Assembly (NCBI GenBank): GCA_030040955.1 | Contig: JASHSH010000382.1 | Coordinates: 1 to 26,109, forward strand | Reading direction: 5' to 3' | DNA length: 26,109 nucleotides | Source: Rhodospirillales bacterium | GTDB taxonomy: Bacteria > Pseudomonadota > Alphaproteobacteria > Rhodospirillales > Magnetospirillaceae | Shown: one piece after another, positions 14,569 through 22,619 of the stretch | How the letters are laid out: every line of letters begins with the position of its first letter | Position numbering within the stretch: the first letter of the stretch is position 1 | Notes under the pieces: model-generated | What the model saw: only the letters and a program-made list of their open reading frames with translations | Told to the model about the DNA's origin: nothing | Database searches by the model: none | Position numbers and translations under genes: made by a program

Positions 14569-17139
14569 TCAGCGCGTCTGCGACAGGCGCCGCGCGCTGA
14601 GCTTGGCCAGCGCGATGGCGACGAGCAGGATGGCGCCGTCGAAGATCGGTTCGACATAGGAGGACGCGCCGAGCATGAAGATGCCGGTGGTCCCCATGCC
14701 GACCAGGTACACGGCGATCACCGTGCCCCAGATATTGTATTGGCCGGGGCGGATCGACGTCGCGCCCAGGAATGCGGCCGTGAACGCGGGCAGCAGCAGC
14801 GTCTGCAGGATGCTCGCGTTCGCCGAGCCGACGCGGGCGGATTGGACCACGCCGCCGAGTCCCGCCATCACCGCCGAGGCGGTGAAGACGAGCACCACGA
14901 GCCGGTCGACCTTGATGCCGACCAGGCGCGCGCCCTCCTCGCCGCCGCCGATCGCGTAGAGATAACGGCCGAGCGGGCGATATTCGAGCACGTACCACAT
15001 GAGGAGGGCGACAATCACCACATACACAAATGGCAGCGGGATGCCGGCGAGGCGGGACTGGCCGATCGCCAGGAACGCCTTGGGGATGTTTTGATAGATG
15101 GTCGCGCCGTTGGAGTAGATCTCGGCCGCGCCGAAGAGCAGCGAGCCCGACGCGAGCGTCACCACCAGGCAGCTCAGCCGCGCATAGGCGACGAGGATGC
15201 CGTTGACGAAGCCCACGGCGGCGCAGACCGCGAGCGAGATGCAGATCGACAGCCAGACCGGCGTCCGGTCGAAGGATTGAAACCCCACGACCAGAAGGCT
15301 CGCCAGGGTCGCCATGAATCCGGGCGAAAGATCGAACTGCTGCACGATGAGCGGCAGAGTCACCCCGATCGCGATCATCGCCAGCGCCGCGCTGCCGGTA
15401 AGGATCGAACCCAGATTCGCCAGCGTAGGAAACGTGTCGGGGCGCAGGGCCGAGAAGGCACCGGCGAGCAGCAGCAACGCCAGCAGAAGCCCATAATTGT
15501 GCAGCAGCGACCAACCCCGGGAGAGCACGCTCGGCGCCGTGCTCTTCTGCGGCGCCGCCTCGGCGCTCGGCTTGCGAACCGGGGCGATGTCCTCCTTTTC
15601 GTCCGCGATTGGGTCGACCATGCGATAAGCCTCTGCCAGGACCTGAGCGAGATCGAAGGGCGGCTGCGCGAACTCGGCGCTGATCCGCCCGGCGCTCATG
15701 ACGATGATGCGGTCGGCGTAGCGGACCAGCTCCTCAATATCCGACTCCAGCCAGAGAACCGCCAGCCCCTCCGCGCGGGCGCGCTTCTGGATGGTGAGCA
15801 TCAGGTCCTGCTTCGCGCCGATGTCGATCGCCTGGGTGGGCTCGTCGAGGATGAGGAGGTCGAGCGGGAGCTGGAGCCATTTGCCGAGCGCGACCTTCTG
15901 CTGGTTGCCGCCGGAAAGAACGCCGACCGCGGCGCGCGGATCGTCGGGCTTGATCTGGAGCGAGCGGATCACGCTGGCGGTGGCGTTGAGCAGGCGCTGG
16001 GACGACAGCCCGTACCACTCCTTCAGCCGGTCGGCCGCCGTGACGGTCACGTTCTCGAGCACGCTGAGGCCCGGGAACAGGCCGGACCGACGGTCCTGCG
16101 GAATGTAGCCGATGCGCCGCGCCTTGGACTCCGCGGGATCGGTCGCGGCCGGCCGGCCCCCGACGAGAACCTCGCCGTCCGCATGCGGCTGCAGCCCGTA
16201 GACAATGCGGCCCAGCTCCGACCGGCCCGAGCCGATCAGGCCGGTGACGCCGAGAATTTCGCCCCGGCGCAGCTTGAAGCTTACTTCGCTCAGCCGTCGC
16301 GAGCAGACGTTCTTGAGTTCGAGCACGGTATCTGTGCCCGCGGCCGGTTCGGCGCCGAGATCGTGCCCGGTCCAGGACTGGCCCTTCTTCGCCGCTCCGG
16401 TGATGAGCCAGCGCAGATCGTCGCGATCGAGCTGGCTGAGCGGGCCGGCATACACCTCCCGGCCGTCGCGCAGCACCGTCACCGTGTCGGCCAGCCGGAA
16501 CACCTCGTCGAGGCGGTGGGTAACGTAGACGATGGGCAGGCCGCGCCGCTTGAAGGCTTGGAGCCGGTCGATCAGCTTGTTCGCCTCGGATTGGGGCAGG
16601 CGCGCGGTCGGCTCGTCGAGGACGAGCAGGTTCCTCGCGCTGTTGAGATGGTCCATCGCGCGTGCGATGGCGACCAGGGCGCGGTCGACCGGGCCGAGAT
16701 CGAGCACCCGCTCCCTCGGCGCCATGGTGACGCCGACCGTGGCCAGCTCCTGGCGCACGCGCTCCTCCTCGCGCCTCCAGGCGATGCTGCCGAAAGCATC
16801 GACGAGATAGCCGCGCTCGAGCGCGAGATTGTCGGTGATCGAGAGCGTCGGGATCAGCGCGAGGTCCTGATGGACGAAGCGCAGCCCCGCCGCCTTGCCC
16901 TGCTCGGCCATGCGGTTGAGATTGAGCGGCTGGCCGTGCAGATGCACGACCCCGTCGTCGAGCAGGTGATAGCCGGCCAGCGCCCGGATCAGGGTGGACT
17001 TGCCCGAGCCGTTCGCGCCGACGAGCGCGCAGACCGTGCCCTGCGCGACGGTCAAATTCACCCCGTCGAGCGCCAGCGTGTTGCCGAAACGCTTGGTCGC
17101 TCCCGCGATTTCGAGGGCGATCGGCGGCGATGCGTTCAT
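14569..17139 (-). CDS. Fused double ABC ATPase and permease of a CUT2-type sugar importer
   Basis: This 856-residue single polypeptide combines what are normally RbsA and RbsC. NBD1 (about 1-250) has Walker A GANGSGKST at 41-49, Walker B LLVLDEPT and switch THR at 207-209. NBD2 (about 270-510) has the RbsA-style GLIGSGRSE at 300-308, signature LSGGNQQ at 408-414 and Walker B LLILDEPT. A charged and Pro/Ala-rich linker (about 512-540) joins a permease domain (545-856) with multiple hydrophobic helices and the family signature EYRPLGRYLYAIGGGEEGARLVGI. The expected signature of NBD1 is replaced by LDLGPVDR (147-153), so that site may be degenerate. I use ATG 17139, which gives a normal RbsA N-terminus; an ATG at 17178 lies within the hairpin at 17151-17181. 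There is no stop or frameshift at the joint, so the fusion looks natural. Confidence 0.92.
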   Translation of the reverse strand: MNASPPIALEIAGATKRFGNTLALDGVNLTVAQGTVCALVGANGSGKSTLIRALAGYHLLDDGVVHLHGQPLNLNRMAEQGKAAGLRFVHQDLALIPTLSITDNLALERGYLVDAFGSIAWRREEERVRQELATVGVTMAPRERVLDLGPVDRALVAIARAMDHLNSARNLLVLDEPTARLPQSEANKLIDRLQAFKRRGLPIVYVTHRLDEVFRLADTVTVLRDGREVYAGPLSQLDRDDLRWLITGAAKKGQSWTGHDLGAEPAAGTDTVLELKNVCSRRLSEVSFKLRRGEILGVTGLIGSGRSELGRIVYGLQPHADGEVLVGGRPAATDPAESKARRIGYIPQDRRSGLFPGLSVLENVTVTAADRLKEWYGLSSQRLLNATASVIRSLQIKPDDPRAAVGVLSGGNQQKVALGKWLQLPLDLLILDEPTQAIDIGAKQDLMLTIQKRARAEGLAVLWLESDIEELVRYADRIIVMSAGRISAEFAQPPFDLAQVLAEAYRMVDPIADEKEDIAPVRKPSAEAAPQKSTAPSVLSRGWSLLHNYGLLLALLLLAGAFSALRPDTFPTLANLGSILTGSAALAMIAIGVTLPLIVQQFDLSPGFMATLASLLVVGFQSFDRTPVWLSICISLAVCAAVGFVNGILVAYARLSCLVVTLASGSLLFGAAEIYSNGATIYQNIPKAFLAIGQSRLAGIPLPFVYVVIVALLMWYVLEYRPLGRYLYAIGGGEEGARLVGIKVDRLVVLVFTASAVMAGLGGVVQSARVGSANASILQTLLLPAFTAAFLGATSIRPGQYNIWGTVIAVYLVGMGTTGIFMLGASSYVEPIFDGAILLVAIALAKLSARRLSQTR

Positions 17140-17150
17140 GTGGGACGTCC

Positions 17151-17181
17151 GGCATGGGCGGGGCCGGGCCCCGTCCATGCC
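17151..17181 (-). repeat. Strong intercistronic hairpin between binding protein and transporter genes
   Basis: Positions 17151-17164 pair with 17168-17181 over 14 bp with one G-T type mismatch and a CGG loop. The structure falls in the 136-nt gap between the binding-protein stop and the transporter start. It ends 11 nt before the transporter ATG and has no T run. Such hairpins commonly protect the upstream transcript so that the binding protein is made in excess over the membrane complex. It may also lower translation of the transporter. Confidence 0.6.
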
Positions 17182-17275
17182 GGATCGGCCGGGATCGGAC
17201 GCGAGGTCGGAGGGAACGGGAGGGACTGAGGAGACACAGCAGCGATCCCTCGGCGTCGCACCCCTTCCCGCGCTC

Positions 17276-18421
17276 CTAGTTGACGCCCCAGATCTTCAGG
17301 AAGTGGCCCTGGTAGTCGATGCCGCCTTGCCAACCGTCCTTCAGATCGGCGGCTGTCAATTCTCCCTGATTGGACGCGTCGAACAGCCGCACCGGTATGC
17401 TTTGTGACGCGGCCGGCTGGCCCTGGATCAGCCTGTTCGCCGTGTCGATTGCCGCCCACGCCTCCCAGTCGCGCGGATCGGCGATGCACACCGTCTGCAC
17501 CTTGCCCTCCTTGATGAGGCCGAGATTCTGGGCGTTGCAGTCGAAGCCCGCGCCCAGGATCTTGCCCTGAAGCCCGCGGGCGATCAGGTCGGTCGACACG
17601 TTCGCCATGCAGAAATCGTAGCACCAGACCCAGTTGATGCCCGGGTCGCGCTGCACGGCGGCCGCGGTCAGCGCCGCCGGCTGCGTATTCAGCGTGGCGA
17701 TGGTGAAGTTCTCCACCGTCTCCTTGCAGCCGGGGCAGGCCTTGGGATCGGTGATCTTCGACTGCGTTCCGGCGAACTGGCCGAAATTGACCACGGTAAC
17801 CTCGGGATCGTTGAGGATCAGCGCGTCGATCTGGGCCTTGGACCTCCAGATCATGTAGTCGCCGATCAGCGCGCCGGTCTTGAACCAGTCGTGCGAGACG
17901 TCGGGGACCTTGTCGAGGAGCGCCTTGCGCTCGTTGGTGTAGGGAGGCTCGGCGAGCGTGACCACCGGAATCTTGGCGGCGATCGCGCGCTGGATGCCCT
18001 CGTTGTTCTGCACCGGATCGACGATCATCAGCACGATCGCGTCGTACTTGCTATCGACGGCGGCGTTGATGGCGGCGAGCTGCTTGCCGATGTCGCCCTG
18101 GCCGTCGAAGATCGTGCCGGTCCAGCCGATCTTCTGAGCGGCGTCGAGCGCCGCGCGGGACGGACGGTTGCAACCCTCGGTCAGCTGCGCGCAGCTGATG
18201 ATCGCGACCTTCTTGCCGGCTTGCGGTTTCGGGCCCGAGGTGGGACCCATCCACTCGCTCGGCGACGCCATGCCCTGCTGCGCCTCGGCCTGGGCCGCGG
18301 CCACGGCCGCCGCGACGGCGGCGTCGTCCGCGCCGGAAGCGATGCGGGCGCCGCCCGCGGCGAACGCGACGGTCAGTCCGACCATCGCGGCAAGCGACAT
18401 CATTCTGTGTCTGATCGACAT
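17276..18421 (-). CDS. Sugar-type ABC transporter substrate-binding protein (cysteine-rich)
   Basis: This 381-residue periplasmic binding protein of the ribose/LacI-like type 1 fold has a Sec signal peptide at about residues 1-30 (MSIRHRMMSLAAMVGLTVAF, then GGARIASGA). The mature domain starts with KKVAIISC, contains DAIVLMIVDP and PVVTLAEPP, and ends with DYQGHFLKIWGVN. The start at 18421 is preceded by AGGAGGA. It is the first gene of an operon with the fused transporter and the aldo/keto reductase. The mature protein has eight Cys: two in SCAQLTEGC, CPGC, two in CYDFC, and single ones in GFDCNAQN and TVCIAD. This is unusual for the family and allows up to four disulfides. Ligand unknown; the fold predicts a sugar or similar small polar compound. 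Confidence 0.92.
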   Translation of the reverse strand: MSIRHRMMSLAAMVGLTVAFAAGGARIASGADDAAVAAAVAAAQAEAQQGMASPSEWMGPTSGPKPQAGKKVAIISCAQLTEGCNRPSRAALDAAQKIGWTGTIFDGQGDIGKQLAAINAAVDSKYDAIVLMIVDPVQNNEGIQRAIAAKIPVVTLAEPPYTNERKALLDKVPDVSHDWFKTGALIGDYMIWRSKAQIDALILNDPEVTVVNFGQFAGTQSKITDPKACPGCKETVENFTIATLNTQPAALTAAAVQRDPGINWVWCYDFCMANVSTDLIARGLQGKILGAGFDCNAQNLGLIKEGKVQTVCIADPRDWEAWAAIDTANRLIQGQPAASQSIPVRLFDASNQGELTAADLKDGWQGGIDYQGHFLKIWGVN

Positions 18422-18441
18422 TTCCTCCTCCCCTGGATGCG

Positions 18442-18493
18442 CCCGGCGTTATCGCGCCGGGGTTTGAAACGCTAAGCGATGGCCCGCGCGGGC
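18442..18493 (-). promoter_or_regulatory. Cluster of palindromes upstream of the binding-protein gene
   Basis: Reading up from the binding-protein start: a 7-bp hairpin CCCGGCG/CGCCGGG (18442-18448/18455-18461), then two odd palindromes sharing one base, GTTTGAAAC (18462-18470) and CGCTAAGCG (18470-18478), then a perfect palindrome GCCCGCGCGGGC (18482-18493). The middle pair, more AT-rich than its surroundings, is the best operator candidate for the binding protein-transporter-reductase operon. The hairpin lies just before the ribosome binding site and may affect translation. No sigma70 pair is convincing. Confidence 0.4.
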
Positions 18494-18510
18494 ACTAGGG
18501 CAGATCGGCC

Positions 18511-18529
18511 AAAAACGAGGCGCCGGCGC
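18511..18529 (-). terminator. Weak candidate intrinsic terminator after the CocE-type gene
   Basis: On the minus strand a GC-rich palindrome GCGCCGGCGC (18520-18529) is followed by CTCG and five T (complement of 18511-18515). A wider CCGGC/GCCGG pairing is possible. It lies 45 to 63 nt past the CocE-family stop. The stem is short, so it is only a candidate, but it would separate the hydrolase operon from the transporter operon. Confidence 0.27.
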
Positions 18530-18573
18530 TGGGCGATCGGCCGGAGCGCGCGGCGCCCGCTTTCGGCTTCCGC

Positions 18574-20355
18574 TCAGGGCGAGCGGCCGCCCTCGCCCGC
18601 CTTCGGCGGCACGATGGGCAGGATGAGATACGAGTCGTGCTCGCCGCCCCCATACAGGGTCACGCGGCCGCCAAAGATGGCGGCGGGCCGATCGTCGGGG
18701 TCGTTGTGCTGGAACGGACCCACGCCGCGATGCGCGTAGTGGAAGGTCTTGGCGAAGTCGCTCAGCTCGCCCGCGTATTCGTAGTCCTTGCCGCGGATGG
18801 TGAGCGCGATCTGATAGCCGGCCGGGGCGACGATGCAGGTCGGCCAAATCTCGATGTTCAGCTCGTAGACCTGGCCGGGCGCGAGCGGCTGGCGCTCGTC
18901 GTGGCTGTGATAGGGCCGGTAGGGCAGCGAGCGCTTCGCGTCGAGCTTGCGGTGCGAAGCGCGCAGCCAGCCCTGCGCGATCGGCGTGTTGGGATCGAGC
19001 GCGCCCTGGAAAGTAATCTCCCCGCCCTTGGGATCGAGCAGGCGCACGATCACGAAGAGATCGGCGTCCTGGGTCGACGACGAGACGAAAAGGCGCGCCA
19101 CCGCCGGCCCGGTGAACTCGGTCTCCCGCTTGAGCGGCGGCATGAGCAGCGTGATCCCGTCGCCGAGCGCGTCATATTCGACCTTGCCCGCGACCTTCAC
19201 CGGCGCGGACGAGAGGGCGCGCTTGCCGAGGTCGAGATGGAATTTGGTCCATTGCGTGCGGGCGAGCGGCCACTCGTTCTCCAGCCGCTCGACGAAGGTG
19301 GCGTCGACATGGCGAACCTGAAGGCGGACGGGCGGGGTCTTGTCCCAGCCATTGTCGACGCCCTTGAGGAAGTGGTCGAAGAACCGCTTCTGCAACTGGG
19401 TGCCGTAGTCGGTGTAGAAATGAGTCCAGTGCTCGAGCCCGTGGATCTCGAGCCATTTCTGCTTCGAGCCGGTCTGGCCGTAGGCCTCGACATTGCCGCG
19501 CAGGTGCAGCCCGTGGCCGCCCCAGTTGCCGGCCGAGAGCATCGGCACCGCGATCTTCGAGAGGTCGGCGTTGCGGTCGCGATGCCAGCCGTCCATCCAG
19601 GGGCGCTTCTTGATCTCGGCGGCGAAATCGACCCGGTTCTTGACCAGCTCGGCGTCCGGCAGGCGCTCGGAGCCCGCGACCGATTCGCCGGTGAGGAAGC
19701 TCTTCGCGGCGCGGTCCCCGAGCCCGTATTGCACGGTGCTGATCTGGCGCGGGAACCAGCGGCCGGGGAACTGCGACAGGATGCCGCCGTGATAGAACAT
19801 CTCGCGGTAGAAGTCGGAAACGCCCTCCCACGGGCAGATCGCGACCAGGTGCGGCGGACGCAGGGCCGCTACCTGATACTGGTTCATCGCGTAGTACGAG
19901 ATGCCGGCGAGTCCGATCTTGCCGTTGCTCCAGGGCTGCGCGGCCGCCCATTCGATGCATTCGTAGAAATCCTTGGTCTCGCGCGGAGCCCACACGTCGA
20001 GCAGGCCGGGCGACTGGCCCGCGCCCCGCGAATCGACGCGGACGCAGACATAACCGTCCGGCACCCATTTCTCGGGATCGACCGCCTCCCAGTTCTGGTA
20101 CTTGTTGGTCGAGCCGGCGGCCACATCGGGATGCTCGTCGACCATCTTGTTCCATTGCGGCGCATACGCCTCCTGGAAGGACAGGCCCTTGGCATAGGGA
20201 CCGTGGCTGAGGATGACCGGATAGCGTCCTTCGGCGACCGGGCGGAACACGTCGGCCTTGAGCACGAGCCCGTCCTCCATCGGGATGGGGACATCGGCCT
20301 CGATTTTCATGTTGTCGCGGATCGTGCCGCCGGGCTTCTTATCGATCTTGCTCAT
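18574..20355 (-). CDS. CocE/NonD family hydrolase (S15 peptidase-like acyl hydrolase)
   Basis: This 593-residue serine hydrolase has an N-terminal alpha/beta-hydrolase domain (about 20-330) and a C-terminal jelly-roll domain typical of CocE, glutaryl-7-ACA acylase and X-Pro dipeptidyl-peptidase relatives. The oxyanion Tyr-bearing SHGPYAKG is at 50-57. The motif RVDSRGAGQSPG is at 106-117. The nucleophile is Ser153 in LAGISYYAMNQY. The likely catalytic His is in HGLEHWTHF. The usual GxSYxG ends in Ala here. No signal peptide is seen, so it is probably cytoplasmic. The start at 20355 has GGGAGGAA upstream. It follows the SDR by 165 nt on the same strand; that gap shows no gene. It probably cleaves an ester or amide in the same pathway as the cyclase and dehydrogenases; substrate unknown. 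Confidence 0.92.
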   Translation of the reverse strand: MSKIDKKPGGTIRDNMKIEADVPIPMEDGLVLKADVFRPVAEGRYPVILSHGPYAKGLSFQEAYAPQWNKMVDEHPDVAAGSTNKYQNWEAVDPEKWVPDGYVCVRVDSRGAGQSPGLLDVWAPRETKDFYECIEWAAAQPWSNGKIGLAGISYYAMNQYQVAALRPPHLVAICPWEGVSDFYREMFYHGGILSQFPGRWFPRQISTVQYGLGDRAAKSFLTGESVAGSERLPDAELVKNRVDFAAEIKKRPWMDGWHRDRNADLSKIAVPMLSAGNWGGHGLHLRGNVEAYGQTGSKQKWLEIHGLEHWTHFYTDYGTQLQKRFFDHFLKGVDNGWDKTPPVRLQVRHVDATFVERLENEWPLARTQWTKFHLDLGKRALSSAPVKVAGKVEYDALGDGITLLMPPLKRETEFTGPAVARLFVSSSTQDADLFVIVRLLDPKGGEITFQGALDPNTPIAQGWLRASHRKLDAKRSLPYRPYHSHDERQPLAPGQVYELNIEIWPTCIVAPAGYQIALTIRGKDYEYAGELSDFAKTFHYAHRGVGPFQHNDPDDRPAAIFGGRVTLYGGGEHDSYLILPIVPPKAGEGGRSP

Positions 20356-20520
20356 TCAAATTCCTCCCGACCCAAATCGAGGCTTGCTCCGGCGCGCCAG
20401 TGCCCCGCTCCGTTGGCGCGACTCTAGTCACGGGGCGCGCGGGAGGTCGTTGGCAATGGGTCCAGAACGAAGGTGATTTTTTGACCATGGTGGCCAGCCG
20501 GCAGCCCTTGGATACGACGC

Positions 20521-21288
20521 TCAGTCGGCCGTCCAACCGCCATCGACCATCAGCGCCGAGCCGGTCATGAGGGCTGCGGCGTCGGAAGCGAGGAATACGG
20601 CCGCGCCCATCACGTCGCCCACGGTGCCGAGGCGGCCGAGCTTGATCTTGGCGACGACGCTGTCGCGGAACGGCTTATTCTCGAAGAAGGGGCGCGTCAT
20701 CGGCGTCTCGATGAAGGTCGGGCAGAGCGTGTTGACCCGGATCGCGTGCGGTCCGAGCTCGATCGCCATGGCGCGCGAGAATCCCTCCATCGCCCATTTC
20801 GAGGCGCAGTAGAGCGAACGGTTCGCCGCGCCGACATGGCCCATTTGCGAGGACATGTTGATGATCGAGCCGGGCCTCTTGGCCGCGATCAGCCGGCGCG
20901 CCACCGCCTGCGCCGCGAAGAAGGCCGCGCGCACATTGAGTCCCATCACGCTGTCGAAATCCTCGACGGGCACTTCGACGAAGGGCTTGGGCCGGTTCAT
21001 GCCCGCGTTATTGAGGAAAATGTCGAAGGGCTCGGCCGCCGCGACGGCGGCGGCGAACCCGGCGAGATCGGTCACGTCGAGCGGGAGCGCCTTGGCCTTC
21101 CAGCCGTTGGCGCGGAAGGATTCGGCGGCGGATTCGATCTCGCCCGTGCTGCGCGCGCACAGCACCACATGCGCCCCGGCTTCGGCGAAGGCGGCCGCGA
21201 CCGCGTACCCGAGGCCGCGGCCGGCGCCGGTGACCAGGGCGCGCCGTCCATCGAGGCGGAACGAGGGCGTCCGGGGCGGCTCGGTCAC
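20521..21288 (-). CDS. SDR family NAD(P)-dependent oxidoreductase
   Basis: This 255-residue classical short-chain dehydrogenase has the cofactor motif TGAGRGLG (20-27), NNAG (93-96), catalytic Ser147, Tyr160 and Lys164 (YCASK), and the C-terminal LMVDGGWTAD. The start is GTG 21288, 12 nt after the HisD-like gene stop and without a good ribosome binding site, which suggests coupling to translation of the upstream gene. It belongs to the run cyclase, HisD-like, SDR. It shares only family-level features with the SDR at 12741, so the two are not a recent duplication as far as I can see by eye. It probably reduces or oxidises a hydroxy or keto group of the pathway intermediate. Confidence 0.92.
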   Translation of the reverse strand: MTEPPRTPSFRLDGRRALVTGAGRGLGYAVAAAFAEAGAHVVLCARSTGEIESAAESFRANGWKAKALPLDVTDLAGFAAAVAAAEPFDIFLNNAGMNRPKPFVEVPVEDFDSVMGLNVRAAFFAAQAVARRLIAAKRPGSIINMSSQMGHVGAANRSLYCASKWAMEGFSRAMAIELGPHAIRVNTLCPTFIETPMTRPFFENKPFRDSVVAKIKLGRLGTVGDVMGAAVFLASDAAALMTGSALMVDGGWTAD

Positions 21289-21300
21289 GGAAGCGCGGGC

Positions 21301-22608
21301 CTAGTCGGCGGCGGTCGCGTAGGCGATGTTTTTGTGGCCGTAGCGGCGCACCCGGATGTTGGCCTGCTCGGCGTGGCCGGCGAAGCCTTCGAGCATGCAT
21401 AGGCGCGAGCAGTATTCGCCAATGCGGGTCGAGGCCTCGTCGGTCAGCACCCGCTGGTAGGTGCAGGTCTTGAGGAACTTGCCCACCCAAAGGCCGCCCG
21501 TGTAGCGCGCCGCCTTCATCGTCGGCAGCGTGTGGTTGGTGCCGATCACCTTGTCGCCATACGCGACGTTGGTGCGCGGGCCCAGGAACAGCGCGCCGTA
21601 ATTGGTCATGCGTTCGAGGAAATAGTCGGGATCGCGCGTCATCACCTGCACATGTTCCGAGGAGATGCGGTCGGCCTCGCGCACCATCTCGTCCTCGTCG
21701 TCGCAGACGATGACCTCGCCGTAATCGGCCCAGGATTTCGCGGCGATCTCGGCCGTCGGCAGGATCTTGAGGATGCGCTCGACCTCGGCGGTGGTCGCGC
21801 GCGCGAGCTTGTCGGAGTTGGTGAGCAGGATCGCCGGCGAGGTCGGCCCGTGCTCGGCCTGGCCGAGCAGATCGGTCGCGCACAATTCCGCATCGACCGA
21901 ATCGTCGGCGATGACCAGGGTCTCGGTCGGTCCGGCGAAGAGGTCGATGCCGACTCGCCCGAAAAGCTGGCGCTTGGCCTCGGCGACATAGGCGTTGCCC
22001 GGCCCGACCAGCATGTCGACCGGCTCGATGCGCTGGGTGCCGATCGCCATGGCCGCGACCGCCTGCACGCCGCCCAGGCAATAGATTTCATCGGCGCCGG
22101 CGAGATGCTGCGCCGCGACAATGGCGGGCGCCGGCTTGCCATGATAGGGCGGCGCGCAGGTCGCGATGCGCGGCACGCCCGCGACCTTGGCCGTGATCAC
22201 CGACATGTGCGCCGAGGCGAGCAGGGGATACTTCCCGCCCGGCACGTAGCAGCCGACGGAATTGACCGGGATGTTCCGGTGGCCGAGGACGACGCCGGGC
22301 TGGGTCTCCACCTCGACGTCGCGCAGCGCGGCGCGTTGGTGTTCGGCGAAGCTGCGCACCTGTTGCTGCGCATAGCGGATGTCGTCGAGATTGCGCCGGG
22401 AGAGCTGACCCAGGCAGTCGCGGATTTCGGCGTCGGTGAGGCGGAAATCGGCGCGGTCCCACTGGTCGAACTTGATCGACAGTTCGCGCACCGCGTCGTC
22501 GCCGCGCGCCTCGATGTCCTTGAGGATGCCCTCGACGAGGCTCCTGATCTTCGATGTGTCCTCGGCGCGCAGGGCGGCGTCGCGGCCCCGCTTCAGATAC
22601 CTGGCCAT
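21301..22608 (-). CDS. HisD-family dehydrogenase, probable catabolic paralogue
   Basis: This 435-residue member of the histidinol dehydrogenase family performs NAD-dependent, zinc-assisted oxidation of a primary alcohol to a carboxylate. All key residues are present: zinc ligands Gln250 and His253 (GQAEHGP), Asp352 (YGDKVIGTNH) and His412 (FAGHAEQA), and the catalytic pair Glu318-His319 (SSEHVQV). The region HTLPTMKAARYTGGLWVGKFLKT (359-381) is unlike biosynthetic HisD and like the HpsN-type/sulfopropanediol dehydrogenase relatives as I know them. It has no his genes nearby and sits between a cyclase-family hydrolase (11 nt upstream) and an SDR (12 nt downstream). I choose ATG 22608; the much longer open frame upstream is only antisense-free read-through over the cyclase gene. 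Histidine biosynthesis is unlikely; the alcohol substrate is unknown. Confidence 0.9.
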   Translation of the reverse strand: MARYLKRGRDAALRAEDTSKIRSLVEGILKDIEARGDDAVRELSIKFDQWDRADFRLTDAEIRDCLGQLSRRNLDDIRYAQQQVRSFAEHQRAALRDVEVETQPGVVLGHRNIPVNSVGCYVPGGKYPLLASAHMSVITAKVAGVPRIATCAPPYHGKPAPAIVAAQHLAGADEIYCLGGVQAVAAMAIGTQRIEPVDMLVGPGNAYVAEAKRQLFGRVGIDLFAGPTETLVIADDSVDAELCATDLLGQAEHGPTSPAILLTNSDKLARATTAEVERILKILPTAEIAAKSWADYGEVIVCDDEDEMVREADRISSEHVQVMTRDPDYFLERMTNYGALFLGPRTNVAYGDKVIGTNHTLPTMKAARYTGGLWVGKFLKTCTYQRVLTDEASTRIGEYCSRLCMLEGFAGHAEQANIRVRRYGHKNIAYATAAD

Positions 22609-22619
22609 GGTCGGATTCC

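Noticed and set aside
13672..17229. A plus-strand open frame of more than 1,100 codons opposite the aldo/keto reductase and fused transporter
   Set aside because: It is an antisense shadow: composition is dominated by Arg, Ala, Asp, Glu and Gly, there is no family similarity, and the minus-strand genes have complete motifs. Long antisense frames are expected in DNA this GC-rich.
12741..21288. The two SDR genes as a recent duplication
   Set aside because: They share only general SDR motifs; cofactor loops, active-site surroundings and C-termini differ clearly.
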